This document shows positions 33,662 through 42,130 of a DNA stretch of 64,000 nucleotides, one piece after another. Source of the stretch: Eubacteriaceae bacterium ES3. GTDB lineage: Bacteria; Bacillota; Clostridia; Eubacteriales; Eubacteriaceae. Within the stretch, counting starts at the first letter, position 1. Each line of letters begins with the position of its first letter. Both the position numbers and the translations under genes were made by a program. The stretch spans positions 1,730,680 to 1,794,679 of the forward strand of contig CP130741.1 of the NCBI GenBank assembly GCA_030586155.1, written 5' to 3'. The notes under the pieces were generated by a model, which saw only the letters and a program-made list of their open reading frames with translations, ran no database searches and was not told the origin of the DNA.

Positions 33662-34445
33662 TCCCTATGTTCCCTTTCTTTCTACTATCAACGAAGTCAT
33701 TAAACATACTGAAATTGAATACACGTTTCGGATGAGCTATGAAGGCAGCGTCAAACCCGGCCAGTTTTTTGAGGTATCTCTTCCCAAATTTGGCGAGGCT
33801 CCAATCTCTGTCAGTGGTATTGGCGATAAAACTATCGATTTGACCATCCGCAAAGTCGGTCGTGTTACTGATGAAATTTTTGAAAATTATGTTGGCGATA
33901 CGCTTTTTTTACGTGGACCCTATGGTAACGGCTTTGATATTGAAAATTATAAAGGCAAAGAAATTCTTCTGATTGCAGGTGGGACTGGACTTTCTCCGGT
34001 TAAAGGAATCATCGATTATTTTTCCAAAAATCCTCAGGATTGCCAAAGTTTTACACTTCTGGCCGGTTTTAAATCACCTAAAGATGTCCTATTTAAACAA
34101 GACTTTAAGAACTGGGAAAAAAATATTAATGTTGTTTTAACTGTTGATTATCCGGATGAATCCTACGACGGTCATTGCGGTCTTGTCACCCAGTTCATTC
34201 CCGAATTACCCGTAAAAAATCTTAATGAGGCCGTTGGGATTGTGGTGGGACCACCCTTTATGATGCAGTGTACCATTAATGATCTTTTATCTAAAGGATT
34301 TAAAGAAGAAAATCTTTGGCTTTCCCAGGAAAGAAAAATGTGCTGTGGTATTGGTAAGTGTGGTCATTGCAAAATTGATGATACTTATATTTGCCTCGAT
34401 GGACCGGTATTTAATTATACTAAGGGAAAATATTTGAAAGATTAG
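33654..34445 (+). CDS. asrB: Anaerobic sulfite reductase subunit B
   Basis: Flavin subunit that takes electrons from NAD(P)H, 263 aa, in the PyrK/ferredoxin-NADP reductase group. An FAD-binding barrel (GQFFEVSLPKFGEAPISVSG, about 38-57) is followed by the NAD(P)-binding part (LLIAGGTGLSPVKG near 105). The C-terminal [2Fe-2S] motif reads CCGIGKCGHCKID followed by C in ICLDGPVF. It is between asrA and asrC with tight spacing. Confidence 0.93.
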   Translation: MTNPYVPFLSTINEVIKHTEIEYTFRMSYEGSVKPGQFFEVSLPKFGEAPISVSGIGDKTIDLTIRKVGRVTDEIFENYVGDTLFLRGPYGNGFDIENYKGKEILLIAGGTGLSPVKGIIDYFSKNPQDCQSFTLLAGFKSPKDVLFKQDFKNWEKNINVVLTVDYPDESYDGHCGLVTQFIPELPVKNLNEAVGIVVGPPFMMQCTINDLLSKGFKEENLWLSQERKMCCGIGKCGHCKIDDTYICLDGPVFNYTKGKYLKD

Positions 34446-34454
34446 GAGGCTTTT

Positions 34455-35423
34455 ATGTTGGATTTAAATACTAAAAAAATCAAGAAAAATGCTTATCGGG
34501 TGACTAAAGTACGCGGCGAAACCGCTTCACGCATAAGAGTTCCCGGTGGTATGTTAACTGCGGATTTATTGCCGTTAATCCAAAATATTGCGCAGACTTA
34601 CGGTAATGGCAAACTTCACCTGACCACGCGCCAGGGTTTTGAAATCCCTGGAATTCGCTACGAAGACATTACTGCTGTCAACGAACTTCTCCAGCCAATT
34701 ATTGAAAAACTGGAAATTAATCAGGAAATCCCGGGACAGGGATATACCGCTGCCGGAACAAGAAATATCTCGGCTTGTATTGGCAGTAATGTCTGTCCCT
34801 TTGCTACCTATAATACAACTGAATTCGCCAGAAAAATGGAGAAGGAAATTTTCCCTAACGACCTGCATTTTAAAGTGGCCTTTACCGGCTGCGCCAACGA
34901 TTGTATTAAGACTCGAATGCACGATTTTGGAATTATCGGAATGACCGAACCTCAATACGAAAAGGAACGCTGTGTTAATTGTCAGGCCTGTGTTAAAGCC
35001 TGCAAGAAAAAATCGGTTGATGCCTTATCTGTTGAGAACTATCGGATTGTCCGAAATACTGAGAAGTGCGTCGGCTGTGGCGAATGTGTCATTAACTGTC
35101 CAACCAGAGCATGGACCAGAAGCCTTGAAACTTACTATCGTCTGGTCATTATGGGACGGACGGGAAAACGAAACCCTCGTCTTGCCGAAGATTTCCTAGT
35201 CTGGGCAAGCGCAGCTACGATTATTAAAGTCATTAAAAACACCTATGCCTTTGTAAATAATTATATTGACCGGGAAGCACCCGGCGGAAAAGAACACATC
35301 GGCTACATAATCGATCGAACCGGTTTTGCCGAGTTTAAAAAATGGGCACTCGATGGGGTTGAACTAGATGAGCACACCATTATTAAAAATACCGTATATT
35401 GGAACGGTATTCACTACGATTAA
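34455..35423 (+). CDS. asrC: Anaerobic sulfite reductase subunit C (sirohaem catalytic subunit)
   Basis: Catalytic subunit reducing sulfite to sulfide, 322 aa. Substrate-anion residues are in TTRQGFEIP (about 56). The sirohaem-[4Fe-4S] ligands are C-x5-C in ACIGSNVCPF (about 109) and C-x3-C in GCANDCIKT (about 145). Two ferredoxin motifs follow, CVNCQACVKACKK and CVGCGECVINCP. All ligands are present. It closes the island operon and is followed by a strong terminator. Confidence 0.95.
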   Translation: MLDLNTKKIKKNAYRVTKVRGETASRIRVPGGMLTADLLPLIQNIAQTYGNGKLHLTTRQGFEIPGIRYEDITAVNELLQPIIEKLEINQEIPGQGYTAAGTRNISACIGSNVCPFATYNTTEFARKMEKEIFPNDLHFKVAFTGCANDCIKTRMHDFGIIGMTEPQYEKERCVNCQACVKACKKKSVDALSVENYRIVRNTEKCVGCGECVINCPTRAWTRSLETYYRLVIMGRTGKRNPRLAEDFLVWASAATIIKVIKNTYAFVNNYIDREAPGGKEHIGYIIDRTGFAEFKKWALDGVELDEHTIIKNTVYWNGIHYD

Positions 35424-35445
35424 AAAAATGATTAGTTAATATTTT

Positions 35446-35479
35446 AAAAAGCCCTCTAATTATTTTAGTGGGGCTTTTT
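35446..35479 (+). terminator. Terminator after asrC
   Basis: AAAAAGCCC pairs with GGGCTTTTT, with CTAA/TTAG above it and a small loop; T-run at 35475-35479. Confidence 0.85.
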
Positions 35480-35748
35480 CCAATTCAGAATCAAGCGTAT
35501 TCTAAATCATAAAGAAATTAGGATAGGCTATCGATTCACCACCCAAAATTGGCCTCACTTTGTTAATCTTATTTTATCGATATTTGCTGATCCAGGATAT
35601 TGGTTGTTCTTCATAATATAGAAAACGATGCATTTTTTAAGGTTAAAGTATTTATTAGCTTAGATAACCAATATGTCGACAATCTTTTAACTCTTTACGA
35701 TATCAATTTATATGATTCCTAAGTGTCGTACATACAGTTGGATACACC
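35480..35748. other. Gene-free right end of the island
   Basis: No supportable reading frame and stop codons in all frames. It contains the second 15-base repeat (35703-35717) and leads into the attR-like core. Confidence 0.6.
35703..35717 (+). repeat. Island right-end copy of the 15-base direct repeat
   Basis: Exact match to 28028-28042, ending 31 bases before the attR-like core. Confidence 0.55.
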
Positions 35749-35761
35749 CAGGGCACGCCAT
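35749..35761 (+). repeat. attR-like copy of the tRNA-Arg 3' end
   Basis: CAGGGCACGCCAT as at 28010-28022. The sequence before it (AGTTGGATACACC) is not tRNA, so only the 3' terminal part is duplicated. Confidence 0.75.
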
Positions 35762-35774
35762 AAATGCGATTAGG

Positions 35775-35797
35775 CAGTCGATTACGGCTGTTTTTTT
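35775..35797 (+). terminator. Terminator just outside the island, probably the ancestral tRNA terminator
   Basis: CAGTCG-ATTA-CGGCTG stem-loop followed by seven T residues, 14 bases after the tRNA 3' end remnant. Confidence 0.7.
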
Positions 35798-35810
35798 ATT
35801 TTTAAAATAT

Positions 35811-35826
35811 TTGGAACCGTTTCCAA
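35811..35826. promoter_or_regulatory. LacI-type palindrome
   Basis: TTGGAAC-CG-TTTCCAA shape with central CG, symmetric except for one base pair, like LacI/GalR-family operators. No gene follows closely (next start 36160), so its role is unknown. Confidence 0.35.
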
Positions 35827-35947
35827 CATCAATTATTAAATATTTTTAACTTTACTTTTGTTGTATTTAAGCTTTCAAGGCTATTATTACATTAGGAGAT
35901 GACCCCCTTAAAATCATTTCTTATAAAGCTGTCAGAAAGCAGCGATA

Positions 35948-35987
35948 AAACAAACCCTTTGGTTCCCCACCAGAGGGTTTGTTTTTT
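35948..35987 (+). terminator. Strong terminator without an obvious gene
   Basis: A stem of about 16 base pairs (35948-35963 with 35969-35984) and T-run. The preceding 150 bases hold only an AGGAG-ATG mini-frame that runs into the hairpin, so it ends either a lost gene or a small RNA. Confidence 0.7.
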
Positions 35988-36159
35988 AATTAACTACTTT
36001 TAGAAATTGCCAATATTCTGATAAACTAGTGTTCAAAATCTTAACATTTCGTTAAAATATAAATATCTTGCAAAAAACTGTTTTAATAGTCTTTTTCGGG
36101 CTATATAACAAGTGCAGAATCAATTTACTACTTGAAATTTTAAATTTTAAAGGAGTGTT

Positions 36160-36564
36160 ATGATGGTTTTACAACCCTGTGTATCGTTTAACAGAAATTG
36201 TCAAGAAGCTGTAAGTTTTTATAGGGATATTTTTGGAACGGATCTTTCTGAGCTCGAATTATTTGGAGATATGGATTTAGAAGCTTTTTCCTCTATTCAA
36301 TCCCAACAAAATTTATCAGTCAATCAAACACCTACAAAGGTCACATACGGACAATTACCGCCAAAAGAGCTCAAACCTAAAAACGAAAATTTGACCTTAG
36401 TGATCATGAGCGATAATATCAATGAACTGCATTGTTTATATACGAAACTCCAGGATCAAGGGTGTATAAAAACATCATTTATGGAAACGGACTGGTCTAA
36501 GGCCTATGCTGTTATTGTAGACCGTTTCGGAGTTGAATGGCAGCTTAATTATCAGGAAGCCTAA
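36160..36564 (+). CDS. VOC (glyoxalase-like, PhnB/3-demethylubiquinone-9 type) protein
   Basis: A 134-aa vicinal-oxygen-chelate fold protein. It opens VLQPCVSFNRNCQEAVSFY, then DIFGTDL, and ends with the family tail AVIVDRFGVEWQLNY. Metal-ligand residues are poorly conserved (the first-strand position is Asn/Cys rather than His), as in many PhnB-like proteins of unknown function. AAAGGAG lies four bases before the double ATG. Monocistronic, bounded by a terminator. Confidence 0.8.
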   Translation: MMVLQPCVSFNRNCQEAVSFYRDIFGTDLSELELFGDMDLEAFSSIQSQQNLSVNQTPTKVTYGQLPPKELKPKNENLTLVIMSDNINELHCLYTKLQDQGCIKTSFMETDWSKAYAVIVDRFGVEWQLNYQEA

Positions 36565-36605
36565 TTGACCAGGCATCTACCTCGTAAAAAGAAATAACAA
36601 ATGCT

Positions 36606-36640
36606 AAAGAGGCTTGTCGATAAAATCGCAAGCCTCTTTT
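36606..36640 (+). terminator. Terminator after the VOC gene
   Basis: Perfect 11-base stem AAAGAGGCTTG/CAAGCCTCTTT and T-run; it may serve both convergent genes. Confidence 0.85.
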
Positions 36641-36681
36641 ATTTGATTATTAATCACATATTTCAATATATCATTTAGAAA

Positions 36682-37686
36682 TCAAACATCATTTTTCTTT
36701 TCATTAACAGTTTCATTCTTCATTTTTCTATTTTTAAAATTTTTCTTTTTCACCATTCGGACAAGAAAAATGACTAACACGATTATAATTACAAAAGGCA
36801 AAATCCATGAGAGCAAAACAATTAAAGCGGAAATAATCCCTAAAAGGAGGTTTATCGAACCAATAAAACCGGATTGGATTTTAATCAGTAGTCCTGAAAA
36901 TGGCGATTCTAATGCTGTTGTTGATAAGGTTTGTTCCTGCAAACTAATAGTAATTCTTGAATAAGCTATTTCTGTATTCCAATTGTTTATCAAAGATTGC
37001 AAAGAATCCATCTCTGTCCGGATTCGATTTAATTCAGTTTCAATAGCTAAAAGATCCGTAAGATTTTCAGCAGTTCCAGAATACTCAAGTAGTCTGCTCT
37101 CAAAAACTTTCAGGTTGTTGATCTGGGCCTCAATATCCTGATACTCTCGGGTTATATTTACACTTGATGTATTCGAATATGCTACAACTCCAAAATCTTC
37201 CAAGTCGATCATAACCTGTTCAAATTTATCTGCTGGCACCCTAATAGTTAAGGAGCCTGAATTGTTTTCAATCCCTTGTTCCTGATCAATATAAGAAGAT
37301 TGTGAAGATTCAAGAAAACCATCAATAGAATTCGTATAATCAATAATCATTTCTTCAGTTTCTTGAAAATTTTCAACATACAAACGCATACTTCCTGCAT
37401 AGATAACGCTGCTAGTATAATCTTCAAACGAAGTAGAACTACTTTCTGTCTCTTTCATGCCAGAAGAATCGGTACTATCATATGCTTCATTACTCTCGTA
37501 AATTAGATCACTTTCATAAGCGACGTCACCTGAACTGTTACCAGTCATTAAAAAAACACCAAAGATAACACTAAACAAAAGAAATACAACTGCTATAATC
37601 GAAGCCAGAACAATTAAGGATATTTTCCAGTATTTCCATGATTTTATTCGTTTAAAAAAATTATTTGGACTTGCTTCATTTGCCAT
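36682..37686 (-). CDS. DUF4349-type membrane protein
   Basis: A 334-aa protein. An N-terminal membrane helix (about 20-50) is followed by a Ser/Asp/Glu-rich linker. The extracellular DUF4349 domain (about 95-270) has SLTIRVPADKFEQVMIDL and a coiled-coil segment around NITREYQDIEAQINNLK, then comes a C-terminal membrane helix (about 280-315) and a lysine-rich tail. The start at 37686 has GAGGT eight bases ahead; the longer frame begins with TTG and no ribosome site. Family function is unknown; many are envelope-stress lipoproteins. Confidence 0.8.
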   Translation of the reverse strand: MANEASPNNFFKRIKSWKYWKISLIVLASIIAVVFLLFSVIFGVFLMTGNSSGDVAYESDLIYESNEAYDSTDSSGMKETESSSTSFEDYTSSVIYAGSMRLYVENFQETEEMIIDYTNSIDGFLESSQSSYIDQEQGIENNSGSLTIRVPADKFEQVMIDLEDFGVVAYSNTSSVNITREYQDIEAQINNLKVFESRLLEYSGTAENLTDLLAIETELNRIRTEMDSLQSLINNWNTEIAYSRITISLQEQTLSTTALESPFSGLLIKIQSGFIGSINLLLGIISALIVLLSWILPFVIIIVLVIFLVRMVKKKNFKNRKMKNETVNEKKNDV

Positions 37687-37954
37687 TGCTTTTGACCTCG
37701 TTATCTTAAAATCCAAAGAGTTTAATTAATTCTACAAAACCCTATTTACCCTGATTTTTAGAAATAAAACAATCTTCCCTTTCTTAGTAAATATTTTTCT
37801 AAAATATATTTATCCTGATAACCATTATTGCTTCAAATTTATTACCTAGCTTCAGGAATTTTATTAAACCATTTAAGATTAAAAAAGAGTTGTTGAATTC
37901 CATGCAATCGACTATAAATACGTAGTAGTAATCATTTAAACAAAAAAAATCAAA

Positions 37955-37982
37955 TTGATATTCATGCAATATATTATATAAA
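37955..37982 (+). promoter_or_regulatory. Promoter for the surface-protein gene
   Basis: TTGATA (37955-37960), 16-base spacer, TATAAA (37977-37982). It implies an untranslated leader of about 160 bases. Confidence 0.5.
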
Positions 37983-38076
37983 TCAACATTGAGCTATATA
38001 ATATCTTTATACGCCTCAATATTACCCTTTATATCTATGGACAATTTTCCGAATATGTGCTACTTTCAAATTAGAT

Positions 38077-38119
38077 CATGGCACGCTCATTTCAAATGCC
38101 GGTTCATTTTAGTGCCGTG
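38077..38119 (+). promoter_or_regulatory. Leader hairpin ahead of the surface-protein gene
   Basis: CATGGCAC pairs with GTGCCGTG (one G-U) across a 27-base loop; it ends 17 bases before the AAAGGAGA ribosome-binding site. It may stabilise the leader; no known riboswitch core was recognised. Confidence 0.4.
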
Positions 38120-38151
38120 CAATCAAATTTTTATGAAAGGAGATATTTAAA

Positions 38152-39453
38152 GTGAGGAAGATGTCCAAATTTGCAGCTATTTTGCTGGTTGTGCTCATGG
38201 TTTTTTCAATGATTCCAATCTCAGCAATGGCTATGGAAAGTGAAGTTGTTGGCGAAAGTGAAATTCAGATTGACGAAAGTCTGGCGGAGGTTGAACCAGT
38301 ACCGGTACTTGAAACACCGGTGGCTGAAGACCCTTATGCAATGGAACCTGTTGTAGAAGAACCGGCTGAACAGGAACCAGAAGCAGTAGTTGAAGAACCA
38401 ATCGCTGAAGAACCGGTAAGTGAGGTACCGGTTGAAGAAGAGCAAGCTGTGGTTGAAACTGCAGATATTGCGGAAGAAGTTGAAGTAGAAGATGATTCTG
38501 TTGTAGAAGTAGCTGCTACTGCCTATCTTGCACTTTTCAAAGGCGGTATCGAAATTAACGTTTTAGCTGATAATGTTGGTGATGGATATACCTTTGATGT
38601 AGCAAACAATGAGTTAACACTCACAGATTTTACTGGTGAGCAATTGATTGCAATGGTCTTTGGTACACCATTGTCTGTTATCCTTGAAGGAACAAATACT
38701 TTAGCAACAGATACTGGAAATGCAATTGATGTCGATGGCGATCTGATGCTTGGTGGTAGCGGAACGTTAAATGCTTTTGGAGATGGTGGTATTGCTGCTA
38801 CTGGTGATATTACGATTGCTGGTGGTGAATACAATATCATCGCAACCGCTGAAGACGGTGATGATACTGCTGGAACTGCTGCCGGAACTATGGATATGGA
38901 CGGTAATGTCCTAACTCCTGGTGAAATTGTCATCAATGGTGGTAAGTTTGATATTATTGCAACAGCTGAAGATGGTGGAGATGCCACTGGTATTTGGTCA
39001 AGCGATGATATTATCGTTAATGGTGGATTTTTCGATATCTACACGTATTCAGTTGATGGATTAAGTACAGGTATGTATGCAAATTCAGATTTGATTTTTA
39101 ACGGAGGATACTCTGATATCTTATCTGAAACTGAAAATGGTACATCTACTTGTCTATGGGCTGGTGACTGGTTAGGATTACGTTACGGCTGCTTCGATCT
39201 GGTAGCACTTGGTGGAGAAAATCCTCGTGCCCTTTACAGCAGTAATGACAGTATTTATACCAATCCTTGTTATGGTGATGTGGATACTACTGCCTCAGAA
39301 TTACACTTATGTTGTACAACAAAAGTAATGTCTGATAATCCAAAAACAGGCGTTGTTGATGATTATACGACGCAGGCTCTGATTGCAAGTCTGGGACTGT
39401 TGATTCTAATTGGATCAGCTATCGTCATTAAAAAAAGTGCTTATCAGAAATAA
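38152..39453 (+). CDS. Secreted surface protein with a sortase-type (NPKTG) C-terminus
   Basis: A 433-aa exported protein. A signal peptide covers residues 1-27 (cleavage after AMA). Next comes a low-complexity Glu/Pro/Val stretch (about 30-110, repeats of EEP and PVxEE type), then a beta-repeat region rich in DGD and NGG turns (about 160-350). The C-terminal sorting signal is NPKTG near 399, followed by a hydrophobic helix and a short basic tail. NPxTG motifs are used by class B type sortases. GTG at 38152 has AAAGGAGA eight bases upstream; ATG three codons later is an alternative. Ligand and function unknown; no sortase is in the window. Confidence 0.8.
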   Translation: MRKMSKFAAILLVVLMVFSMIPISAMAMESEVVGESEIQIDESLAEVEPVPVLETPVAEDPYAMEPVVEEPAEQEPEAVVEEPIAEEPVSEVPVEEEQAVVETADIAEEVEVEDDSVVEVAATAYLALFKGGIEINVLADNVGDGYTFDVANNELTLTDFTGEQLIAMVFGTPLSVILEGTNTLATDTGNAIDVDGDLMLGGSGTLNAFGDGGIAATGDITIAGGEYNIIATAEDGDDTAGTAAGTMDMDGNVLTPGEIVINGGKFDIIATAEDGGDATGIWSSDDIIVNGGFFDIYTYSVDGLSTGMYANSDLIFNGGYSDILSETENGTSTCLWAGDWLGLRYGCFDLVALGGENPRALYSSNDSIYTNPCYGDVDTTASELHLCCTTKVMSDNPKTGVVDDYTTQALIASLGLLILIGSAIVIKKSAYQK

Positions 39454-39475
39454 TAGTGATTTCGATTCACAAACT

Positions 39476-39504
39476 AAGGAACCTGTTTAATACGGGTTCC
39501 TTTT
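39476..39504 (+). terminator. Terminator after the surface-protein gene
   Basis: AAGGAACC pairs with GGTTCCTT across an 11-base loop, followed by TTTT. Confidence 0.8.
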
Positions 39505-39632
39505 ATATTGTTGTCTATTCACGTTTAATAAGCTATTATTTATCCCCCAATTTTTTATTATATAAGCTTTATCAATAAATAACTTATCGAAATCGAAGCT
39601 CTCAATTTTAATTTTCGAATAAACCGATTATC

Positions 39633-39661
39633 TTGTAATTGTATTCATCATGGTTTATACT
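39633..39661 (+). promoter_or_regulatory. Promoter for the NYN/LOTUS gene
   Basis: TTGTAA (39633-39638), 17-base spacer, TATACT (39656-39661). Confidence 0.6.
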
Positions 39662-39694
39662 TAAGTAGAATAGACTGAAACAAAGAGGAGTATT

Positions 39695-40447
39695 ATGAGT
39701 GAGAATAACAGCAACGACATAAAAATTGCCGTCCTGATTGATGCAGATAATGTTTCTGACAAATACATAAAATGTGTTTTGGATGAAATATCAAATATAG
39801 GGATGCCGACATTCAAACGCATCTATGGCGACTGGACAAAACCGCAACTGTCCTCATGGAAAACAGTTCTTTTAAATTATTCGATCACACCAATTCAGCA
39901 GTACAGTTATACAACTGGTAAAAATGCGACAGATGCGGCATTAATTATTGATGCTATGGACATTCTCTACTCTGGTAATATCGATGGATTTTGTATCGTT
40001 TCAAGTGATAGTGATTTTACTCGTCTTGCAACAAGGCTTAGGGAAGCAGGAATGATTGTTATTGGAATGGGCGAAAAGAAGACACCAAAACCTTTCATTT
40101 CTGCCTGTGAAAAGTTTAAATATCTTGAAGTCCTTGCAAATCAGTCTGAGCATCCGGGAAATAGTGATTCAGCAGAAAAAACTGGCAACCATAAGGATGG
40201 TATGGCCAGTAAAAAAGAACTAATTCAATCGATTAAAACGATCATTAATGAAATATCAGACGAAGATGGATGGGCAAATCTGGGAGAAATTGGCTCTCGT
40301 TTAAATAATCGCTATCCAGACTTTGACACCAGAAACTATGGTCACCAAAAACTAAGACCTCTACTGTTATCGCTCAACCATTTTACTGTTGAAGCAAGAA
40401 AAACCAGTAAAGGTCAAAACACCCATTACGTTGCAAAAATAAAATAA
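39695..40447 (+). CDS. NYN-domain (LabA/DUF88-like) protein with OST-HTH/LOTUS domain
   Basis: A 250-aa protein. The N-terminal NYN/PIN-like nuclease fold (about 10-150) has the acidic positions expected of a metal-dependent RNase: VLIDADNV, NATDAALIIDAMDIL and IVSSDSDFTRL. The C-terminal segment (about 172-248) resembles an OST-HTH/LOTUS RNA-binding domain (DEDGWANLGEIGSRLNNR). It is monocistronic with its own promoter. A role in RNA turnover is likely for the family; the target is unknown. Confidence 0.82.
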   Translation: MSENNSNDIKIAVLIDADNVSDKYIKCVLDEISNIGMPTFKRIYGDWTKPQLSSWKTVLLNYSITPIQQYSYTTGKNATDAALIIDAMDILYSGNIDGFCIVSSDSDFTRLATRLREAGMIVIGMGEKKTPKPFISACEKFKYLEVLANQSEHPGNSDSAEKTGNHKDGMASKKELIQSIKTIINEISDEDGWANLGEIGSRLNNRYPDFDTRNYGHQKLRPLLLSLNHFTVEARKTSKGQNTHYVAKIK

Positions 40448-40489
40448 TATGAATTTCTTTAAGATAGACCGTATCAGCTTTAGTTTTTA

Positions 40490-40948
40490 TTAGTCTAGAG
40501 ATAGATGCACAGAAAGAGAAATCCCGTCGATTTCAAAATCAACTTCGAGGATTTCTGCTTTATTCATGCTTAATTCAATATTTTCACCGTTCATCATGGT
40601 TGGGACAGATATATCAACATTTATATTTTCATTGGAAAAATTTATTGTAGCATTGGCGGTTAGCATATTTGATAGTTCAGAAAGAGCACTTTGAGCCATT
40701 TCATCAAATTCTTCCACAGGCATCCCCATCATCATGATAGATGCAATATTTTTAGCACCTTCCAAGTCAATTGAGTAAACCACATTCCCCTTTTTATCGC
40801 CTACAATTCCCAACGTTAAAACTACCCCATTAAAAGACAGTTTACCGTTTTTTTCAGAGATTCCTTTTTTCTCTATATTCTGAAAGCCCAATTGTGGAAG
40901 CACTGAATTAACTGCTTCAATAAATGGATTTAATAAATTTACATCCAT
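40490..40948 (-). CDS. cheX: CheX-like phosphatase-fold protein
   Basis: A 152-aa CheC/CheX-type protein. The CheX signature is ALSELSNMLTANATI (about residues 87-101), where the E-x2-N pair matches the phosphatase active site. It overlaps the upstream receiver-CheX gene by ten bases and is probably translationally coupled. CheX normally dephosphorylates CheY-P; the likely substrate here is the receiver of its neighbour. Confidence 0.85.
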   Translation of the reverse strand: MDVNLLNPFIEAVNSVLPQLGFQNIEKKGISEKNGKLSFNGVVLTLGIVGDKKGNVVYSIDLEGAKNIASIMMMGMPVEEFDEMAQSALSELSNMLTANATINFSNENINVDISVPTMMNGENIELSMNKAEILEVDFEIDGISLSVHLSLD

Positions 40949-41805
40949 ACTCCATCCCCCTTTTGAAAGCCGATATTAATAAATAATTCACCCAAATCTG
41001 TACCAACTTGAAAAGAACTATTCATCATATCTCCAATTGCAAATCTTACATCCTTACCACGAATAATAGTTGGCGGTGAAACGCGTAACCCCAATGAACG
41101 ATTTAAACCATTTAATAGTGAGCAGGAATTTCCTGATATGATATTTGCAAGTTCACTTAAAAACTGAATTGCATCGTCAATCGACGTTTCTTCCGCTTCC
41201 ATAATTTGCTTTGTCATTGAAACTGCAGTTGTTTCACTCATATCAATTATAAAACGTCCATCATGACACCCTATTATCCCAACTGAGACAGAAACACCCA
41301 TAGACTTTCTCATTTTAGAATCATCAACCTGATTAGTATTTATTGAAATTTCGCCACCGATCTGGTGTTTCAAAAAACTGAAAATAGACTCACTAAAAGC
41401 AGCCTGATAATTATTTTCTATCAGTGTAAACAGTTCATCACCCGCAAAAATTCGGCTAATTTCGGCATCCAGCAATTCCTGATCAACTGGTTTTTGCAAA
41501 TAACCAAGAATACCTGCAGCTTTTGATTGTTCAACAATTTCATCATCCATCATCGCGCTTATAGCAATAATTTTTGCATCTTTGTTATCTTTTAAAATTT
41601 CTCTGGAACAGTCAATTCCATTCCCATCAGGAAGGGTCATATCCATTGTAATTAGTTCTGGTTGCAACTGTTTCGCTTTTTCAATAGCCTCTTTTTTGTC
41701 TAAAGCGGTTCCTATAATTTCGTGACCACCTTTTTCAAGCATTTTTTTCAGCATCCCAATTGAAAATGTAGAATCATCAACGATCATTATCTTTACACTT
41801 TTCAT
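40939..41805 (-). CDS. Response regulator: CheY-like receiver fused to a CheX domain
   Basis: A 288-aa protein. Residues 1-120 are a receiver with the acidic pair in IMIVDDS, phospho-acceptor Asp in ITMDMTLPDG (about 55) and the conserved Lys in LQKPVD (about 106). Residues 135-288 are a CheX-like domain whose motif FLSELANIISGNS retains E-x2-N. There is no DNA-binding domain. No histidine kinase or flagellar gene is in the window. The fusion suggests self-limiting phosphorylation or output through the CheX fold. Confidence 0.85.
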   Translation of the reverse strand: MKSVKIMIVDDSTFSIGMLKKMLEKGGHEIIGTALDKKEAIEKAKQLQPELITMDMTLPDGNGIDCSREILKDNKDAKIIAISAMMDDEIVEQSKAAGILGYLQKPVDQELLDAEISRIFAGDELFTLIENNYQAAFSESIFSFLKHQIGGEISINTNQVDDSKMRKSMGVSVSVGIIGCHDGRFIIDMSETTAVSMTKQIMEAEETSIDDAIQFLSELANIISGNSCSLLNGLNRSLGLRVSPPTIIRGKDVRFAIGDMMNSSFQVGTDLGELFINIGFQKGDGVWM

Positions 41806-42130
41806 ATTACACCGCCTTTTTGCTTTGAGTTTTGTAATAAATATTGAATTAATAGACTTATTAAAGTAATCATTTTTGTTTGCTTTTTATTAAATGTGCA
41901 TAAGCTTTTTACCCATAATAGCGTAAATTACACAAAATTCCAACTAATATTTTGTAACTAAACTTTATTTTTAATTAAGCTACCGGCAATTATTCCTCTC
42001 ACTACAATTCTAGTCCATGTTCAAATGATTTTTTTCAATGTTCATGGTTAAAAGCTAAATAATATGGTATACTATTATGTAATTGTAGAAATTTTCAATA
42101 GGAATTTTCTTTATACCAGGAGGATGTTAG
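41806..42130. other. Divergent intergenic region
   Basis: A+T-rich region between the receiver-CheX gene (minus) and the DHH gene (plus). I see the extended -10 promoter for the DHH gene at 42065-42073 and nothing else supportable. Confidence 0.6.
42065..42073 (+). promoter_or_regulatory. Extended -10 promoter for the DHH gene
   Basis: TGG-TATACT; no good -35 hexamer is visible, as is usual for TGn-type promoters. Confidence 0.5.

Larger units (their letters stand above)
37687..38151. other. Intergenic region between DUF4349 and surface-protein genes
   Basis: A+T-rich, without a supportable frame. The right half carries the surface-protein promoter (37955-37982) and a leader hairpin (38077-38119). 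I see nothing else. Confidence 0.6.

Noticed and set aside
35883-36003. Mini-frame starting AGGAG-ATG-ACC before the terminator at 35948
   Set aside because: It runs through the terminator stem and has no similarity I recognise; kept only as part of the gene-free region.
38221-38445. 74-aa aromatic-rich minus-strand frame opposite the surface protein
   Set aside because: It is the complement of a Glu/Pro/Val repeat region, which removes stops by composition.
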